The notes under the pieces were generated by a model that was not told the origin of the DNA, searched no databases, and was given only the letters and a program-made list of their open reading frames with translations. Positions 62,876 to 64,000 of a stretch of DNA of 64,000 bases are shown one piece after another. Within the stretch, counting starts at the first letter, position 1. Each line of letters opens with the position of its first letter. A program made the position numbers and the translations under genes. The DNA is from Hyphomicrobiales bacterium (lineage in GTDB: Bacteria > Pseudomonadota > Alphaproteobacteria > Rhizobiales > Rhizobiaceae): positions 62,193 through 126,192 of the forward strand of contig UBYX01000002.1 in NCBI GenBank assembly GCA_900469955.1, written 5' to 3'.

Positions 62876-64000
62876 CTAGCTATCCAGGAAGCTGCGCAGC
62901 TTGCGGCTGCGGCTCGGATGCTTGAGCTTGCGGAGCGCCTTCGCTTCGATCTGACGGATACGTTCGCGGGTAACCGAGAACTGCTGGCCGACTTCTTCGA
63001 GCGTGTGATCGGTGTTCATGCCGATGCCGAAGCGCATGCGCAGCACGCGCTCTTCGCGCGGCGTGAGCGATGCGAGAACGCGGGTCGTCGTCTCGCGCAG
63101 GTTCGCCTGGATGGCGGCGTCGATCGGAAGCAGCGCGTTCTTGTCCTCGATGAAATCGCCCAGATGCGAATCCTCTTCGTCACCCACCGGGGTTTCGAGC
63201 GAGATAGGCTCCTTGGCGATCTTCAGGACCTTGCGGACCTTTTCGAGCGGCATGGCGAGCTTCTCGGCCAGTTCTTCCGGCGTCGGCTCGCGGCCGATCT
63301 CGTGCAGCATCTGGCGCGACGTGCGGACGATCTTGTTGATCGTCTCGATCATATGCACCGGAATGCGGATCGTACGGGCCTGATCGGCGATCGAACGGGT
63401 GATCGCCTGACGAATCCACCAGGTCGCATAGGTCGAAAACTTGTAACCGCGGCGGTACTCGAACTTGTCCACCGCCTTCATCAGGCCGATATTGCCTTCC
63501 TGAATGAGGTCGAGGAACTGCAGGCCGCGGTTGGTGTATTTCTTGGCGATGGAGATGACGAGGCGCAGGTTCGCTTCGACCATTTCCTTCTTGGCGATGC
63601 GCGCTTCCCGCTCACCCTTCTGCACCATCGAAACGATACGGCGGAATTCGGCGATCGAGATGCCGGTTTCGGTCGCAAGATTCTGGATTTCCTGGCGAAT
63701 ATCGCGGATCGTCGTATTCTCGGCCCGCGCGAATTCCTTCCAGCCGCGGGCGGCCAGGTTGGCGATCGACTTCATCCAGTTCGGATCGAGCTCGGCGCCC
63801 TGATACTGCTCCAGGAAGCTGTCGCGCTTGACGCCGTAGGATTCGGCCAGACGCAACAGGCGGCCCTCGTTCTGCATCAGGCGCTTGGAAATGTCGTAAA
63901 GCTGCTCGACCAGGGAATCGACGCGATTCTGGTTGAGCGACAGCGACTTGACCGCCGTGATCAGCTCGTCCTTGAGCTCCTTGTAGCGGCGCTCCTGGGC
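62876..64000 (-). CDS. rpoD: RNA polymerase sigma factor RpoD, C-terminal part
   Basis: The gene is cut by the right edge of the window, and about 374 C-terminal codons are present. Visible are region 2 ([53 protein letters not shown]), region 3 and region 4 with the helix-turn-helix ([28 protein letters not shown]), ending [10 protein letters not shown]. It is the housekeeping sigma factor and gives strong support for a chromosomal location. The upstream part, [13 protein letters not shown] and onward, belongs to the non-conserved region. Confidence 0.98.
   Translation of the reverse strand, partial: AQERRYKELKDELITAVKSLSLNQNRVDSLVEQLYDISKRLMQNEGRLLRLAESYGVKRDSFLEQYQGAELDPNWMKSIANLAARGWKEFARAENTTIRDIRQEIQNLATETGISIAEFRRIVSMVQKGEREARIAKKEMVEANLRLVISIAKKYTNRGLQFLDLIQEGNIGLMKAVDKFEYRRGYKFSTYATWWIRQAITRSIADQARTIRIPVHMIETINKIVRTSRQMLHEIGREPTPEELAEKLAMPLEKVRKVLKIAKEPISLETPVGDEEDSHLGDFIEDKNALLPIDAAIQANLRETTTRVLASLTPREERVLRMRFGIGMNTDHTLEEVGQQFSVTRERIRQIEAKALRKLKHPSRSRKLRSFLDS

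Noticed and set aside
1..64000. CRISPR arrays, insertion sequences, prophage genes, rRNA operons
   Set aside because: Checked by reading. No regularly spaced repeats, transposase or phage-type products, or rRNA sequence were seen.

Overview
The window reads as chromosomal DNA of an alphaproteobacterium of the order Hyphomicrobiales, most likely a Rhizobiaceae member (Rhizobium, Agrobacterium, Sinorhizobium or a relative). The evidence is high GC content, tightly overlapping operons, an alphaproteobacterial RpoD, RirA-type iron boxes (TGA-N9-TCA), a nirK/nor denitrification set with NnrR boxes, and several small proteins of rhizobial type. The species cannot be fixed from the sequence alone. 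No insertion sequence, CRISPR array or rRNA is visible. No gene-free stretch exceeds 300 bases.

Region 1 (1-12.1 kb) is a probable cell-wall-fragment (muropeptide) uptake and recycling locus. A divergent RpiR regulator faces murA, a BadF-type amino-sugar kinase, murQ, a complete Dpp/Opp-type ABC importer (binding protein, two permeases, one fused double ATPase), a cytoplasmic AmiE-like serine hydrolase, anmK and a DMT transporter. Two near-identical GGAAT-N5-ATTCC palindromes sit just upstream of two TTGACA promoters, which suggests a single RpiR regulon. Region 2 (12.1-17.8 kb) carries a yehZYXW-type osmoprotectant ABC importer, then an SDR oxidoreductase divergent from an autoregulated-looking TetR gene. 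Region 3 (17.8-19.8 kb) holds small genes: a one-TM peptide, a secreted protein, a GXWXG/DUF4334 protein, a zinc-ribbon microprotein and an acidic protein.

Region 4 (19.8-28.8 kb) is an iron-siderophore system: FhuC-like ATPase, ABC exporter, AraC regulator, TonB-dependent receptor, FhuD-like binding protein and a double-length FhuB-like permease. Two RirA-type boxes accompany it.

Region 5 (28.8-45.4 kb) is a denitrification island: norEF, a membrane protein of unknown function, norCBQD, hemN, a five-gene DUF2249/membrane/DUF59 operon, pseudoazurin, nnrR, nirV, nirK and nnrS. Seven Crp/FNR-fold palindromes (TTG-N8-CAA) lie in front of these transcription units. NirK makes NO, NorCB reduces it to N2O, pseudoazurin feeds electrons, NnrR senses NO, and the remaining genes probably handle assembly or NO stress.

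Region 6 (45.5-53.5 kb) is kdpFABCDE, the inducible high-affinity K+ pump with its two-component system, preceded by an extra 27-residue membrane peptide. Its last gene directly abuts a tRNA with anticodon CAU. Region 7 (53.7-64 kb) is mostly housekeeping: a SIMPL-domain protein, small DUF proteins, YjbQ, an alcohol dehydrogenase, uvsE, recQ, a DUF930 TonB-like protein, a TetR/SMR efflux pair and rpoD, which is cut by the window edge.
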